From Pseudomonas entomophila L48 (GTDB taxonomy: Bacteria > Pseudomonadota > Gammaproteobacteria > Pseudomonadales > Pseudomonadaceae): a stretch of 64,000 nt of DNA. The position numbers and the translations under genes are program-made. The notes below the pieces were generated by a model, which was not told the origin of the DNA, did no database searches, and saw only the letters and a program-made list of their open reading frames with translations. Location: positions 1,112,501 through 1,176,500 of the forward strand of contig NC_008027.1 of the NCBI RefSeq assembly GCF_000026105.1. The letters run 5' to 3'. Within the stretch, counting starts at the first letter, position 1. Every line of letters begins with the position of its first letter. Below, piece by piece: positions 29,491 to 40,444 of this stretch.

Positions 29491-29952
29491 ATGCAGCACT
29501 GGAGACGCACCACGCAAACCGCCAACCAATTGTTCGAACGGGGCGAGCTGGTCGATGCCCGGGAACACTACCTGCAAGCGCTGGCGTTGGCCCAGGTGCT
29601 ATTCGAGCGCTGGCATGACGTCGACGAGGCGGTGGCCGCGCTGGTCATCGCCCACCACAACCTGGCCGACCTGCACCTGCGTCTGAATCAGCCGCATGAA
29701 AGCGCCGACTACCTGTGTGCCGCCCATCAGCGGCTGCTCCAGGCCAGCCAGGAGCAACGCTTGCCCCAGGCGCTGCGCGATGCCGCGCTGCGCCACAGTG
29801 GGCGGACCTATACCGAACTGCTGAGTTTCATCGCCGAGTACGGGCAGTACCCGCGTACCGAACGCCTGCTCCATCGCCAGGCGCCGGTGGTCAGCGAACT
29901 GGTCGCGCAAGCGGAAACCACTCACAGCACAACAGCCTACGGAATTCACTGA
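29491..29952 (+). CDS. OrfX, TPR-like protein of the fagA-fumC-sodA operon
   Basis: 153 residues from the ATG at 29491, chosen for its CAGGAGG ribosome-binding site; a longer in-frame reading from 29428 runs back into fumC. It is helical with two TPR-like repeats ([40 protein letters not shown]). This is the position of orfX in the P. aeruginosa operon. No enzymatic motif is visible; a protein-binding role is a guess. sodA starts right after its stop. Confidence 0.82.
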   Translation: MQHWRRTTQTANQLFERGELVDAREHYLQALALAQVLFERWHDVDEAVAALVIAHHNLADLHLRLNQPHESADYLCAAHQRLLQASQEQRLPQALRDAALRHSGRTYTELLSFIAEYGQYPRTERLLHRQAPVVSELVAQAETTHSTTAYGIH

Positions 29953-29953
29953 A

Positions 29954-30565
29954 ATGCCCCATACCTTGCCTGCATTACCTTACGCCTACGATGCACTGGA
30001 ACCGCACATCGACACCCAGACCATGGAGATCCACCACAGCAAGCACCACCAGACCTACATCAACAACCTCAATGCCGCCCTTGAGGGCACCGAGTGGGCC
30101 GAATGGCCGGTGGAGCAGTTGGTCGGCGCGGTCAAGCAATTGCCCGAGAAGCTGCAGGGCGCGGTGATCAACCAGGGCGGTGGTCATGCCAACCACACCC
30201 TGTTCTGGACGGTCATGTCGCCCAAGGGCGGCGGGCAGCCACAAGGGCAGGTAGCAAAGGCCATCGATGATCAGCTCGGTGGCTTTGACGCGTTCAAGGA
30301 GGCGTTCACCAAGGCTGCGCTGACCCGTTTCGGCAGCGGTTGGGCCTGGCTCAGTGTCACACCGCAGAACACGTTGGTGGTGGAGAGCAGCGGCAACCAG
30401 GACAGCCCGCTGATGCACGGCAACACACCGATCCTCGGCTTGGATGTCTGGGAACACGCCTATTACCTGAAATACCAGAACCGTCGCCCGGAATACATCG
30501 GTGCCTTCTATAACGTGGTCGACTGGTCCGAAGTGGAACGTCGCTACCTTGAAGCCTTGAAGTGA
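29954..30565 (+). CDS. sodA: Manganese-type superoxide dismutase
   Basis: 203 residues. Metal ligands are in the usual places: H27-region ([17 protein letters not shown]), NHTLFW, and [20 protein letters not shown] with the last Asp and His. The C-terminal-half glutamine in GNQDSPL is the Mn-SOD mark, unlike sodB at 61401 which has the Fe-type [15 protein letters not shown]. It removes cytoplasmic superoxide without iron. It is fourth in the Fur-boxed operon and couples to the downstream ZIP gene by overlapping stop and start. Confidence 0.94.
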   Translation: MPHTLPALPYAYDALEPHIDTQTMEIHHSKHHQTYINNLNAALEGTEWAEWPVEQLVGAVKQLPEKLQGAVINQGGGHANHTLFWTVMSPKGGGQPQGQVAKAIDDQLGGFDAFKEAFTKAALTRFGSGWAWLSVTPQNTLVVESSGNQDSPLMHGNTPILGLDVWEHAYYLKYQNRRPEYIGAFYNVVDWSEVERRYLEALK

Positions 30566-31470
30566 GTCAGGCCGGTATGCGCTCGCAGGTGTTGTCTGTC
30601 AGCAGTGTGCGCCTGTTCCGCCTGGCGCTGGGGACCTTGCTGTTGCTGGTCGGCGCGGCGTTGCTCGCGGCCCGTGGCATTGCCTGGTTGGAGCTGGAGC
30701 CACGCATGTTGCGCGCCCTGGAGGGGGGAGCACTGTGTGCATTGGGGACGGCGCTGGGTGCGGTACCGGTGTTGGTCATTCGCAACATGCCGGTGGCGTT
30801 GGCCGACACGCTGCTGGGCTTTGGTGCGGGGGTGATGCTGGCGGCCACGGCATTCTCCCTGATCATCCCAGGGCTGGACGCCGCCCAGGCGGTCGGTTTC
30901 AGCCCTTGGGGGGCGGGTGGTCTGATCAGCAGTGGCCTGCTGTTCGGGGCGCTGTGCCTGTTCCTGGTCGACCTGAAGGTCTCCGGTGCCTCGCCGGAGG
31001 CATTGGTCGGCACCGAGCAGCAGCCGGTGATTGCCGCACGGATCTGGCTGTTCGTCATCGCCATCATTGCCCACAACATTCCCGAGGGCATGGCCATCGG
31101 TGTTTCCGCTGGGGGCGGTATGCCCGATGCCGACAGCCTGGCCATGGGCATTGCTCTGCAGGATGTACCGGAAGGGTTGGTGATCGCCCTGGTGCTGGCG
31201 GGGGCGGGGATGCCGCGCTTCAAGGCCTTCCTGATCGGCGCCGCATCCGGGTTGGTCGAGCCGCTGGCGGCGGTGATCTGCGCCTGGCTGGTGAATGTCG
31301 CCGAGTTGCTGCTGCCGTTGGGGCTTGCTTGCGCGGCGGGGGCAATGCTGCTGGTAGTGACCCAGGAGATCATCCCGGAGTCACGCAGCAATGGCCATCA
31401 CCGGTTGGCGAGCCTGGGGCTGTGTGTCGGGTTCTGCCTGATGATGGTGATGGATACGGCGATGTCGTGA
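30562..31470 (+). CDS. ZIP-family metal (zinc/manganese/iron) permease
   Basis: 302 residues from the GTG at 30562, which overlaps the sodA stop; the ATG at 30577 is an alternative. Eight hydrophobic segments. The metal-binding motifs of ZIP helices IV and V are clear: [14 protein letters not shown] and [15 protein letters not shown]. This is the GufA/ZupT-like branch, importing divalent cations across the inner membrane. Following sodA so tightly, it might feed manganese or zinc to the Fe-starved cell. A class II REP pair follows. Confidence 0.85.
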   Translation: MSQAGMRSQVLSVSSVRLFRLALGTLLLLVGAALLAARGIAWLELEPRMLRALEGGALCALGTALGAVPVLVIRNMPVALADTLLGFGAGVMLAATAFSLIIPGLDAAQAVGFSPWGAGGLISSGLLFGALCLFLVDLKVSGASPEALVGTEQQPVIAARIWLFVIAIIAHNIPEGMAIGVSAGGGMPDADSLAMGIALQDVPEGLVIALVLAGAGMPRFKAFLIGAASGLVEPLAAVICAWLVNVAELLLPLGLACAAGAMLLVVTQEIIPESRSNGHHRLASLGLCVGFCLMMVMDTAMS

Positions 31471-31500
31471 AGCGTCCGCCCCTCGCTGATTTGGCACGAG

Positions 31501-31591
31501 CTCTGTAGGAGCCGCTTTAGCCGCGATCACCCGCGAAGCGGGTGGCCAGCACCGCGTTGCCTGCATCGCGGCTAAAGCCGCTCCTACAGAG
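31501..31591. repeat. REP-like pair, class GTAGGAGCCGCTTTAGCCGCGAT
   Basis: Arms 31501-31527 and 31565-31591 are perfect 27-bp inverted copies. The spacer itself holds a hairpin, CACCCGCGAAGCGGGTG. Almost the same element recurs at 57343-57429. It fills the convergent gap between the ZIP gene and ptsO and could work as a bidirectional terminator. Confidence 0.88.
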
Positions 31592-31601
31592 GGCAGGGTG
31601 A

Positions 31602-31874
31602 TCACTCACCTTCGTCGAAGAAGTTGTTGATCAGCGCCACCAGTGCATCCATGGCGTCGTTGTCCTGCTCGCCTTCGGTGGCCAGGTGCACCTGGGTGCC
31701 CTTGCCGGCTGCCAACATCATCACGGCCATGATGCTCTTGCCATCCACCAGTTTGTCCGGCGCGCGCCCGACGCGCACCTGGCAGGGGAAGCGCCCGGCC
31801 ACGCCGACGAACTTGGCGGCCGCCCGGGCGTGCAGGCCCAGCTTGTTGATGATGGTGATTTCGCGGGCGGGCAT
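31602..31874 (-). CDS. ptsO: HPr-like phosphocarrier NPr (PtsO) of the nitrogen PTS
   Basis: 90 residues from the ATG at 31874 (MPAREITIINKLGLHARAAA). H15 in GLHARAAAKF is the phosphorylated histidine, and DGKSIMAVMMLAAGKGTQV is the conserved second motif. It passes phosphate from EI-Ntr (PtsP) to EIIA-Ntr (PtsN, 32752-33216) in a regulatory rather than sugar-transporting PTS. It ends the rpoN-hpf-ptsN-rapZ-ptsO run, 20 bases after rapZ. A longer frame up to 32051 reads into rapZ and is not coding. Confidence 0.93.
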   Translation of the reverse strand: MPAREITIINKLGLHARAAAKFVGVAGRFPCQVRVGRAPDKLVDGKSIMAVMMLAAGKGTQVHLATEGEQDNDAMDALVALINNFFDEGE

Positions 31875-31894
31875 CGTGGTGCGGATCCTGTGGG

Positions 31895-32749
31895 CTAGAG
31901 GTCGCGGTGGCGGACCTGGACGTTTTTCAGGGATTGCTGGAGCAACTGGCCCAGCCGTTCGGTGATGTACACCGAGCGATGGTGGCCGCCAGTACAGCCG
32001 ATGGCGATGGTGACATAGGCGCGATTGCTGGCGGCGAAGCGCGGCAGCCATTTGAGCAGGTAGGTGGAGATGTCCTGGAACATTTCCTCGACATCCGGCT
32101 GTGCGGCCAGATAGTCGATTACTGGCTGTTCGAGCCCGGAATGCTCACGAAGTTCCGGTTTCCAGTAAGGGTTGGGCAGGCAGCGCACATCGAACACCAG
32201 GTCGGCGTCAACGGGCATGCCGCGCTTGAAACCGAACGACTCGACGAGGAATGCGGTGCCAGGTTCCGGCTGGTTGAGCAGGCGCAGCTTGATCGAGTCA
32301 CGCAGCTGGTAAAGATTCAAGCTGGTGGTGTCGATCTTGAGATCGGCGAGGTCTGCGATGGGCCCCAGCAGTTCGCTCTCCACCCGGATCGCCTCGGCCA
32401 GCGAACGATTGGCATTGGTCAGCGGGTGGCGACGGCGGGTTTCGGAAAAGCGCTTGAGCAGCGTGTCTTCGTCAGCGTCCAGATAAAGCACGTCGCACTG
32501 GATGTGCCGGGTACGCGCTTCCTCCAGTAGCTCTGGAAAGCGGGTCAGATGGCTCGGCAGGTTACGCGCATCGATCGAGACAGCCACCTTGGGTTGCTGC
32601 AGCTCAGTGTTGATCAATGCGTTTTCCGCCAACTGCGGCAGCAACCCGGCGGGCAGGTTGTCGATGCAGTAGTAACCGTTGTCTTCCAGTACGTCGAGGG
32701 CGGTGCTCTTGCCGGAGCCGGAGCGGCCGCTGACGATGATCAGGCGCAT
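31895..32749 (-). CDS. rapZ: RNase adapter / nucleotide-binding protein RapZ
   Basis: 284 residues. The Walker A loop GRSGSGKST (8-16) begins the protein, and the C-terminal domain carries [18 protein letters not shown], the RapZ (YvcJ) signature. In enterobacteria RapZ steers RNase E to the GlmZ small RNA to set GlmS levels. In pseudomonads the RNA partner is less clear. It lies between ptsN and ptsO. Confidence 0.93.
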
Positions 32750-32751
32750 GG

Positions 32752-33216
32752 TCAGGCCTCGTTCTGCACGTCCAGGACTACCTGGTACAGAGCCTCGTTG
32801 CTGGCCGCGCCGCGCAGGCGATCGCGAACCTCCTTGCGATCGAGCATGCTGGCGATCTGGCGCAGCAGTTCAAGGTGGGCATCGGTGGCGGCTTCCGGAA
32901 CCAGCAGGACGAACAGCAGGTCAACGGGGGCGCCGTCGATGGCGTCGTAATCGATGGGGGCATCCAGATGCAGCAGGGCGCTGACGGGCGCGGTGCAGCC
33001 TTCGAGCCGGCAGTGCGGGATGGCGATGCCATTGCCGAAGCCGGTGGAGCCCAGTTTTTCACGAGCGACGAGCTTTTCGAAGACGTCTTGCATCTCCAGC
33101 TCGGGTACTTGCTCGGCGATCAGGTTGGCGACCTTTTCCAGGGCGCGTTTCTTGCTGCCACCCGGCACGTTCACGAGGGAACGGCCGGGGGTCAGGATGG
33201 TTTCAAGTCGGATCAT
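32752..33216 (-). CDS. ptsN: Nitrogen-regulatory PTS component EIIA-Ntr
   Basis: 154 residues. The phosphorylated histidine is H68 in [15 protein letters not shown]. The flanking features [20 protein letters not shown] and [15 protein letters not shown] end are typical. It receives phosphate from NPr and regulates K+ transport, carbon storage and sigma-54-linked functions in P. putida. It lies in the rpoN cluster, 12 bases after hpf and 2 before rapZ. Confidence 0.95.
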
Positions 33217-33228
33217 GGATGAGGGGGA

Positions 33229-33537
33229 TCAGCGGGCGGCTGCACCTTGCAGCAGGCTTTGCTGTTTTTCCTTGTGTTTTTTCAGTTGGCGGTCGAGCTT
33301 GTCAGCCAGGGCGTCGATCGCTGCATACATGTCTTGGTGTTCGGCGTTGGCGACCACTTCGCCACCGGGTATCTGGAGTGTGGCTTCAACCTTCTGCTGT
33401 AGCTTCTCGACTTTCATGATCACCGTGGCATTGGTGATCTTGTCGAAATGACCCTCCACCCGGGCGAGCTTTTCAAGCACGTAATCGCGCAGTGGTTGGG
33501 TGACTTCTACATGCTGTCCACTGATGTTGACTTGCAT
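33229..33537 (-). CDS. hpf: Ribosome hibernation promoting factor, short form
   Basis: 102 residues from the ATG at 33537 (MQVNISGQHVEVTQPLRDYV), preceded by AAGGAGAAG. A longer frame from 33606 adds unrelated sequence. The length equals short HPF; the C-terminal dimerisation domain of long HPF is missing. It binds the 30S decoding region and with RMF drives 100S dimers in stationary phase. It directly follows rpoN, as in most proteobacteria. Confidence 0.93.
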   Translation of the reverse strand: MQVNISGQHVEVTQPLRDYVLEKLARVEGHFDKITNATVIMKVEKLQQKVEATLQIPGGEVVANAEHQDMYAAIDALADKLDRQLKKHKEKQQSLLQGAAAR

Positions 33538-33615
33538 ACAGCTTCTCCTTTGTTGCCCGTGCATAAAGAGGCAGGTATTGCACCTGCCACTGAAACGCTG
33601 TGGCACATCCGGGGG

Positions 33616-35112
33616 CTACATCAGTCGCTTGCGCTCGCTCGACGGGGCGATCCCCAACGACTCGCGGTACTTGGCGACGGTGCGACGGGCTACCTGGATG
33701 CCTTGTGCCTCCAGTAAACCAGCGATCTTGCTGTCACTCAATGGCTTTTTCTGATTTTCCGCCGCTACCAGTTTCTTGATGATCGCGCGGATCGCCGTGG
33801 ACGAGCATTCACCGCCTTCGGCAGTGCTCACGTGGCTGGAGAAAAAGTATTTCAGTTCGTAGATGCCACGCGGCGTGTGCATGTATTTCTGCGTGGTGAC
33901 CCTGGAAATGGTCGACTCGTGCATGCCCACGGCTTCGGCGATGTCATGCAACACCAAGGGTTTCATGGCTTCGTCGCCATGGTCGAGGAAGCCGCGCTGA
34001 TGCTCGACGATCTGCGTCGCCACCTTCATCAGCGTCTCGTTGCGGCTCTGCAGGCTCTTGATGAACCAGCGCGCTTCCTGCAACTGGTTGCGCATGAAGG
34101 TGTTGTCGGCGCTGGTGTCGGCGCGACGGACGAACCCGGCGTACTGCGGGTTGACGCGCAGGCGCGGGATGGCCTCCTGGTTGAGCTCGACCAGCCAGCG
34201 CTCGCTGTCCTTGCGCACGATGACGTCCGGGACCACGTACTCCGGCTCGCTGGACTCGATCTGCGAGCCGGGGCGCGGGTTGAGTGTCTGCACCAGTTCG
34301 ATCACCTGGCGCAATTCGTCTTCCTTGAGCTTCATGCGCCGCATCAGCTGGCTGTAGTCACGGCTGCCGAGCAGGTCGATGAAGTCGGTAACCAGGCGTT
34401 TTGCTTCGCTCATCCAGGGCGTCGATGCCGGCAGCTGGCGCAACTGCAGCAGTAGACACTCACCCAGCGAGCGGGCGCCGATGCCGGCGGGTTCGAATTG
34501 CTGGATGCGATGCAGTACCGCCTCGACCTCATCCAGCTCGATATCGAGCTCTGGGTCGAAGCCGGTGCAGATCTCGTCGAGCGAGTCTTCGAGATAGCCT
34601 TGCTCGTTGATGCTGTCGATCAGGGTGACGGCGATCAGGCGGTCGGTGTCGGACATCGGCGCCAGGTTCAGTTGCCACAGCAGGTGGCTCTGCAGGCTCT
34701 CGCCGACCGAGGTGCGGGTGGTGAAGTCCCACTCGTCGTCGTCATTGCTGGGAAGGCTGCTGGCGCTGGTCTGGTAGATGTCTTCCCAAGCCGTGTCGAC
34801 CGGCAGTTCGTTGGGGATCCGCTCGGCCCACTCGCCATCTTCCAGGGTTTCCGCGCTGCTGCTGGTGGTTTCCTGGAAGCTGTTGTCCTGGACTTCGGCG
34901 GCCGGCTTGTTCTCGGCGTTGTCCGCCATCGGGTCGCTGTTGTCGAAGTCGTCGCCGTCTTCCTGACGTTCGAGCATCGGGTTGGACTCCAGCGCTTCCT
35001 GGATTTCCTGCTGAAGGTCCAGGGTGGAGAGCTGAAGCAGACGAATGGCCTGTTGCAACTGCGGGGTCATCGTCAGTTGCTGGCCCATTTTTAGGACGAG
35101 CGATGGTTTCAT
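33616..35112 (-). CDS. rpoN: RNA polymerase sigma-54 factor
   Basis: 498 residues. Region I is the Gln/Leu-rich [20 protein letters not shown], followed by an acidic region II (about 50-120). The C-terminal RpoN box [10 protein letters not shown], which reads the -24 element, sits near residue 480. The preceding helix-turn-helix includes [20 protein letters not shown]. It directs activator-dependent transcription of nitrogen, flagellar and catabolic genes. It lies between lptB and hpf; the 172-base gap before it may hold its own promoter. Confidence 0.97.
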   Translation of the reverse strand: MKPSLVLKMGQQLTMTPQLQQAIRLLQLSTLDLQQEIQEALESNPMLERQEDGDDFDNSDPMADNAENKPAAEVQDNSFQETTSSSAETLEDGEWAERIPNELPVDTAWEDIYQTSASSLPSNDDDEWDFTTRTSVGESLQSHLLWQLNLAPMSDTDRLIAVTLIDSINEQGYLEDSLDEICTGFDPELDIELDEVEAVLHRIQQFEPAGIGARSLGECLLLQLRQLPASTPWMSEAKRLVTDFIDLLGSRDYSQLMRRMKLKEDELRQVIELVQTLNPRPGSQIESSEPEYVVPDVIVRKDSERWLVELNQEAIPRLRVNPQYAGFVRRADTSADNTFMRNQLQEARWFIKSLQSRNETLMKVATQIVEHQRGFLDHGDEAMKPLVLHDIAEAVGMHESTISRVTTQKYMHTPRGIYELKYFFSSHVSTAEGGECSSTAIRAIIKKLVAAENQKKPLSDSKIAGLLEAQGIQVARRTVAKYRESLGIAPSSERKRLM

Positions 35113-35284
35113 GGCAGGGGCTTAATACCTTGTTCGCCGGCGCACATGCGCCATCCACTACGTAGGGCGCTTGGGCGCCGATTTTAAGCAAGTTATATGC
35201 CTGAAATTGCAGCGTTTGCCTAGAGCACTGTTACACTTAAGCCCGTCCCGGGCGTGTTTGCCAGTGCTCTGGGCAGGCTCTGGA

Positions 35285-36010
<726 letters not shown>

Positions 36011-36535
36011 TTACTCGGCCTTTTTCTTCGGTTGAATGACCATGTCGATGCGCTGACGTGGTGCAGTCACGTTGCCACCGCGACCGGCGGTCGCCACCTG
36101 GGTCTTGGTGTTGTAGACGATCTTCTCGCCTTCGGTGGTGTTGCCTTCGTTCTCGACCTTGGCGCGGTCGGTGAGGATCACCATGTCTTTCTGCGCCTGG
36201 TACTGGATGGTCACGGCCCAGCCTTTCATCTTGTCGGGCTTGGCGGCGCTCTGCTGCTGCTCGAAGTAGGCCAGGTTGCCCACCGAGGTGACCACGTCGA
36301 TGTCGCCGGAAGCGGCGCGGGTCATGGTCACGGTGTTGCCTTTGATCATCATCGAGCCTTGAGTGATGATCACGTCGCCGGTGTAGGTGGCCACGCCTTG
36401 CTTGTCGTCCAGGTGGGCGTTGTCCGCCTGGATGCGGATCGGCTGGTCACGGTCGTTCGGCAGGGCGAAGGCGCTCGCGCTTCCCAGTGCTACGCCCAGG
36501 CTGAGCAGAAGGGGGATGGTTTTAACGAGCCTCAT
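36011..36535 (-). CDS. lptA: LPS transport periplasmic bridge protein LptA
   Basis: 174 residues. A Sec signal peptide (TIPLLLSLGVALGSASAFA) is followed by the OstA-like beta-jellyroll: RDQPIRIQADNAHLDDKQGV, ATYTGDVIITQGSMMIKGNT. LptA forms the oligomeric bridge carrying LPS across the periplasm. Its start overlaps the lptC end by 14 bases, and its tail is basic (IQPKKKAE). Confidence 0.95.
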   Translation of the reverse strand: MRLVKTIPLLLSLGVALGSASAFALPNDRDQPIRIQADNAHLDDKQGVATYTGDVIITQGSMMIKGNTVTMTRAASGDIDVVTSVGNLAYFEQQQSAAKPDKMKGWAVTIQYQAQKDMVILTDRAKVENEGNTTEGEKIVYNTKTQVATAGRGGNVTAPRQRIDMVIQPKKKAE

Positions 36536-37094
36536 ACTGTCCTCTTACGTTAGAGAGCAGGTCCATCCTGCCTTCTTTCAAATACGCTTTCATTCCTTTG
36601 CCCGTGGTTGTGCCACCGGCGCCGTCGATTCTAACGGCTTGCTCGGTCTGCGCATATTGCTTCTGCGGGAACACGGTCATGCGGGTGCTGGTAATGATGG
36701 TTTCACGTTGCTTTTCATCGGTGCGCGCCACGCGAACGTCATCGATCAGTTCGACCTCGGTGCCGTCCGGGTTGACCTCGGCACGTTTGCTCTGCACGTG
36801 CCACGGGTACTCGGTGCCGCGGTACATGTGCAGGTCAGGCGTGGTCACCAGGGTGACTTCGCTGGCCTTGAGGTGTTCGACCTTGTCGGCGGTCATCTCG
36901 TACTGCAGCTTGCCGTCGGGCAGGAACTGCACGCTGTGGGCATTGATCGCGTAGTAGTCGATGGCGCTTTCGTCGACCTGGGCGGTGGGCTGCTCGAGGA
37001 AGCTTTCCGGGCTGACGTTCCAGTAGCCGACGGCGGCCAGCAGGGCGGCAACCACGCCGAACAGCGCAAAATTACGAATCTTCTTGCTGAACAT
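36522..37094 (-). CDS. lptC: LPS export inner-membrane protein LptC
   Basis: 190 residues. A single N-terminal membrane helix (FALFGVVAALLAAVGYW) anchors an OstA-like periplasmic domain (YEMTADKVEHLKASEVTLVT; VELIDDVRVARTDEKQRETI). It accepts LPS from LptB2FG and passes it to LptA. It lies 8 bases after kdsC and overlaps lptA. Confidence 0.94.
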   Translation of the reverse strand: MFSKKIRNFALFGVVAALLAAVGYWNVSPESFLEQPTAQVDESAIDYYAINAHSVQFLPDGKLQYEMTADKVEHLKASEVTLVTTPDLHMYRGTEYPWHVQSKRAEVNPDGTEVELIDDVRVARTDEKQRETIITSTRMTVFPQKQYAQTEQAVRIDGAGGTTTGKGMKAYLKEGRMDLLSNVRGQYEAR

Positions 37095-37102
37095 GGGTGG
37101 CC

Positions 37103-37627
37103 TTACAGGTAATTTTCATTGGCAGCGTCCAGGGTGCCCTGGGCCTGCATGATCATTTCGCAGAACTCGCGGGCGGCACCTTCACCGCCGCGTGCCTGGG
37201 TCACGCCGTGGGCGTGCTGGCGAACGAACGGCGCGGCATTGGCCACCGCCATGCCCAGGCCCACGCGGCGGATCACCGGCAGGTCGGGCAGGTCGTCGCC
37301 CAGATAGGCGACCTGTTCATAGCTTAGGTTGAGTTCGGCGAGCAGGCCGTCGAGCACCACCAGTTTGTCCTCGCGGCCCTGGAACAGGTGCGGGATGCCC
37401 AGGTTCTTCGCCCGGCGCTCGACCACGGGGGTCTTGCGCCCGCTGATGATCGCGGTGCTCACGCCCGAGGCCATGAGCATCTTGATACCCTGGCCGTCGA
37501 GCGTATTGAAGGTCTTGAACTCGCTGCCGTCCTCGAGGAAGTACAGGCGGCCGTCGGTGAGCACGCCATCGACGTCGAACACCGCCAGCTTGATGGCCTT
37601 GCCGCGTTGCATGAGGTCCTGGTTCAT
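37103..37627 (-). CDS. kdsC: 3-deoxy-D-manno-octulosonate 8-phosphate phosphatase
   Basis: 174 residues. The HAD motif is FDVDGVLTDGRLYF with nucleophile and general-acid aspartates; motif III/IV is YLGDDLPDLPVIRRVGLGMA. It removes phosphate from Kdo8P to give Kdo for the LPS inner core. Its stop-start junction with kdsD is immediate, and lptC follows, giving an LPS precursor and transport operon. Confidence 0.95.
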   Translation of the reverse strand: MNQDLMQRGKAIKLAVFDVDGVLTDGRLYFLEDGSEFKTFNTLDGQGIKMLMASGVSTAIISGRKTPVVERRAKNLGIPHLFQGREDKLVVLDGLLAELNLSYEQVAYLGDDLPDLPVIRRVGLGMAVANAAPFVRQHAHGVTQARGGEGAAREFCEMIMQAQGTLDAANENYL

Positions 37628-38602
37628 TTACATCACTCCGGCACGCAGCAGGTCGTGCATGTTCAGGGCGCCGGTCGGGCGGTCGTCCCGATCGACCACC
37701 ACCAGTGCGCTGATCTTGTGGTCTTCCATGATCTTCAGGGCTTCTGCGGCGAGCATCTCGGCGCGGGCAGTCTTGCCGTGGACAGTCATGACCTCGTCGA
37801 TGAGGGTCTTGTGGATATCGATGCTGCGGTCGAGGCTGCGGCGCAGGTCGCCGTCGGTGAATACGCCGGCGAGCTTGCCGTCGCTTTCCAGGACCACAGT
37901 CATGCCCAGGCCCTTGCGGGACATCTCGAGCAGTGCATCCTTGAGCAGCGTGCCGCGTTGTACCTTTGGCAGCTCCTCACCCGAATGCATCACGTTCTCG
38001 ACTTTCAGCAGCAGGCGTCGGCCCAGTGCGCCGCCCGGGTGCGAGAAGGCGAAGTCCTCGGCGGTGAAGCCGCGGGCTTCCAGCAGGGCGATGGCCAGCG
38101 CGTCGCCCAATACCAGCGCGGCGGTGGTGGAAGAGGTGGGTGCCAGGTTGAGCGGGCAGGCTTCCTGGGCAACGCGGGCGTCGAGGTTGACCTCGGCCGC
38201 TTGCGCCAGGGGTGAGTCCGGGTTGCCAGTAAGGCTGATCATCTGGATCCCCAGGCGCTTGATCAGCGGCAGCAGGGTGACGATCTCGGCGGTGCTGCCG
38301 GAGTTGGACAGGGCAAGAATGACATCGTCACGGGTGATCATGCCCATGTCACCGTGGCTGGCCTCGGCCGGGTGCACGAAGAACGAAGGGGTGCCGGTGC
38401 TGGCGAGGGTGGCGGCGATCTTGTTGCCGATGTGCCCCGACTTGCCCATGCCGACCACCACGACGCGGCCCTTGCTGGCCAGGATCAGCTCACAAGCCTT
38501 GACGAAGTTGCCGTCGATACGGGCCAGCAGGCCCTCTACGGCCTCGAGTTCCAGGCGCAGGGTGCGCTGGGCGGAGTGGATCAGCTCGCTGGATTGGCTC
38601 AT
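37628..38602 (-). CDS. kdsD: Arabinose-5-phosphate isomerase
   Basis: 324 residues. An N-terminal SIS domain (VVVVGMGKSGHIGNKIAATL; SNSGSTAEIVTLLPLIKRLG) is followed by two CBS domains (from about residue 205; LLKVENVMHSGEELPKVQRG; MEDHKISALVVVDRDDRPTG). It converts ribulose 5-phosphate to arabinose 5-phosphate, the Kdo precursor. It is the first gene of the minus-strand kds-lpt-rpoN run, and divergent from mlaF with a 235-base promoter gap. Confidence 0.95.
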   Translation of the reverse strand: MSQSSELIHSAQRTLRLELEAVEGLLARIDGNFVKACELILASKGRVVVVGMGKSGHIGNKIAATLASTGTPSFFVHPAEASHGDMGMITRDDVILALSNSGSTAEIVTLLPLIKRLGIQMISLTGNPDSPLAQAAEVNLDARVAQEACPLNLAPTSSTTAALVLGDALAIALLEARGFTAEDFAFSHPGGALGRRLLLKVENVMHSGEELPKVQRGTLLKDALLEMSRKGLGMTVVLESDGKLAGVFTDGDLRRSLDRSIDIHKTLIDEVMTVHGKTARAEMLAAEALKIMEDHKISALVVVDRDDRPTGALNMHDLLRAGVM

Positions 38603-38717
38603 GTCGAAAACGCAATGCCTGATGAAAAGGCGGCGATTATAGCCGCAATGTGTGAAAGGCTCATCCTTCGAATGTCACATATAGCTGTCAGCGCCCTGAA
38701 CGGAACGTTTGACACCC

Positions 38718-38747
38718 TTGGGAAGGGCCTGCCAGCGGTGCTATAGT
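38718..38747 (+). promoter_or_regulatory. Candidate sigma-70 promoter of the mla operon
   Basis: TTGGGA and TATAGT are separated by 18 bp, about 90 bases before the mlaF ATG. Assigned by eye only. Confidence 0.4.
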
Positions 38748-38837
38748 TCGCCGCTATTCGGCCTGCCAGGAGGGCGTGTGCCTTCATGATGAAGGTGAAC
38801 GTCCATTAGTGCGAGGCTGCACTAGCAAGGAGTCTAG

Positions 38838-39647
38838 ATGAGTGTGGATAGCGCCTACGCGGTCGAGTTGAAGGGAGTCACCTTCAAGCGCGGTTCGCGC
38901 AGCATTTTCAGCAACGTGGACATACGTATTCCCCGCGGCAAGGTCACCGGCATCATGGGGCCTTCGGGGTGCGGCAAGACCACCTTGCTGCGCCTGATGG
39001 GCGCGCAGTTGCGCCCAACAGGCGGTGAGGTCTGGGTCAACGGGCAGAACCTGCCCGCGTTGTCGCGCAGCGACCTGTTCGACGCCCGCAAGCACATGGG
39101 CGTGCTGTTCCAGAGCGGCGCGTTGTTCACCGACCTCGACGTGTTCGAGAACGTCGCTTTTCCGCTGCGCGTGCACACGCAGCTGTCGGACGAGATGATC
39201 CGCGACATCGTCCTGATGAAACTGCAGGCGGTGGGGTTGCGTGGCGCCATCGACCTGATGCCCGACGAATTGTCCGGCGGCATGAAGCGCCGCGTGGCGC
39301 TGGCCCGTGCAATTGCCCTCGATCCGCAGATACTCATGTACGACGAACCGTTCGTCGGCCAGGATCCGATCGCCATGGGCGTGCTGGTGCGGCTCATCCG
39401 TCTGCTCAACGACGCCTTGGGGATCACCAGCATCGTGGTCTCCCACGACCTGGCGGAAACCGCCAGCATCGCCGACTACATCTATGTGGTGGGTGATGGC
39501 CAGGTGCTGGGGCAGGGCACGCCTGACGAGCTGATGGGCTCGGACAACCCGCGCATCCGCCAGTTCATGAAGGGCGACCCGGACGGTCCGGTACCCTTCC
39601 ACTTTCCCGCGCCTGATTACCGCGCCGATCTGCTGGGGGCGCGTTGA
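38838..39647 (+). CDS. mlaF: Phospholipid ABC transporter ATPase MlaF (Ttg2A)
   Basis: 269 residues with Walker [10 protein letters not shown], signature [15 protein letters not shown] and Walker [14 protein letters not shown]. It energises MlaFEDB, which keeps outer-membrane lipid asymmetry; in P. putida the operon is ttg2, linked to toluene tolerance. AAGGAG lies 9 bases before the ATG. First gene of mlaFEDCB; mlaE starts at its stop. Confidence 0.96.
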   Translation: MSVDSAYAVELKGVTFKRGSRSIFSNVDIRIPRGKVTGIMGPSGCGKTTLLRLMGAQLRPTGGEVWVNGQNLPALSRSDLFDARKHMGVLFQSGALFTDLDVFENVAFPLRVHTQLSDEMIRDIVLMKLQAVGLRGAIDLMPDELSGGMKRRVALARAIALDPQILMYDEPFVGQDPIAMGVLVRLIRLLNDALGITSIVVSHDLAETASIADYIYVVGDGQVLGQGTPDELMGSDNPRIRQFMKGDPDGPVPFHFPAPDYRADLLGAR

Positions 39648-40444
39648 TGCGCAGAAAATCCTTACTCGAACGTATCCGTCTATTCGGCCGTTCGGCCATC
39701 GACGTGCTCGCGGTGCTGGGGCGTTCGTGCCTGTTCCTTGGGCATGCACTGAGCGGCCGTGGCGGCATCGGCGGTGGCTTCCAGTTGCTGGTCAAGCAGC
39801 TCTACTCGGTTGGTGTGCTGTCGCTGGCGATCATCGTCGTGTCCGGCGTATTCATTGGCATGGTGCTGGCGCTGCAGGGCTACAGCATCCTCACCAAGTA
39901 CGGCTCGGAACAGGCCGTGGGGCAGATGGTCGCCCTGACGCTGCTGCGTGAGCTGGGGCCGGTGGTGACCGCTTTGCTGTTCGCCGGGCGCGCAGGTTCC
40001 GCGCTGACTGCCGAGATCGGCAACATGAAGTCCACCGAGCAGTTGTCGAGCCTGGAAATGATTGGTGTCGACCCGCTCAAGTACATCGTCGCCCCAAGGC
40101 TGTGGGCCGGTTTCATTTCGTTGCCGTTGCTGGCGCTGATCTTCAGTGTGGTCGGCATCTGGGGCGGTTCGTGGGTCGCCGTCGACTGGCTGGGCGTCTA
40201 CGAGGGTTCGTTCTGGGGCAACATGCAGAACAGCGTTTCTTTCAGCGATGACGTGATCAACGGGCTGATCAAGAGCCTGGTGTTCGCCTTCGTCGTTACC
40301 TGGATCGCCGTATTCCAGGGGTATGACTGCGAGCCCACTTCAGAAGGGATCAGCCGTGCCACCACCAAGACCGTGGTTTATGCCTCATTGGCAGTCCTGG
40401 GTCTGGACTTTATTCTGACCGCCTTGATGTTTGGAGATTTCTGA
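39647..40444 (+). CDS. mlaE: Phospholipid ABC transporter permease MlaE (Ttg2B)
   Basis: 265 residues from the ATG overlapping the mlaF stop. Membrane segments surround the conserved MlaE stretch [40 protein letters not shown], then [16 protein letters not shown]. It is the membrane subunit of MlaFEDB. The stop overlaps the mlaD start (ATGA). Confidence 0.95.
   Translation: MRRKSLLERIRLFGRSAIDVLAVLGRSCLFLGHALSGRGGIGGGFQLLVKQLYSVGVLSLAIIVVSGVFIGMVLALQGYSILTKYGSEQAVGQMVALTLLRELGPVVTALLFAGRAGSALTAEIGNMKSTEQLSSLEMIGVDPLKYIVAPRLWAGFISLPLLALIFSVVGIWGGSWVAVDWLGVYEGSFWGNMQNSVSFSDDVINGLIKSLVFAFVVTWIAVFQGYDCEPTSEGISRATTKTVVYASLAVLGLDFILTALMFGDF

Noticed and set aside
31484..31500. TGGCAC-N5 sequence resembling a sigma-54 promoter
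   Set aside because: The -12 half is CTGTA instead of TTGCA/T, and it lies after the ZIP stop at the edge of a REP pair with no gene downstream.
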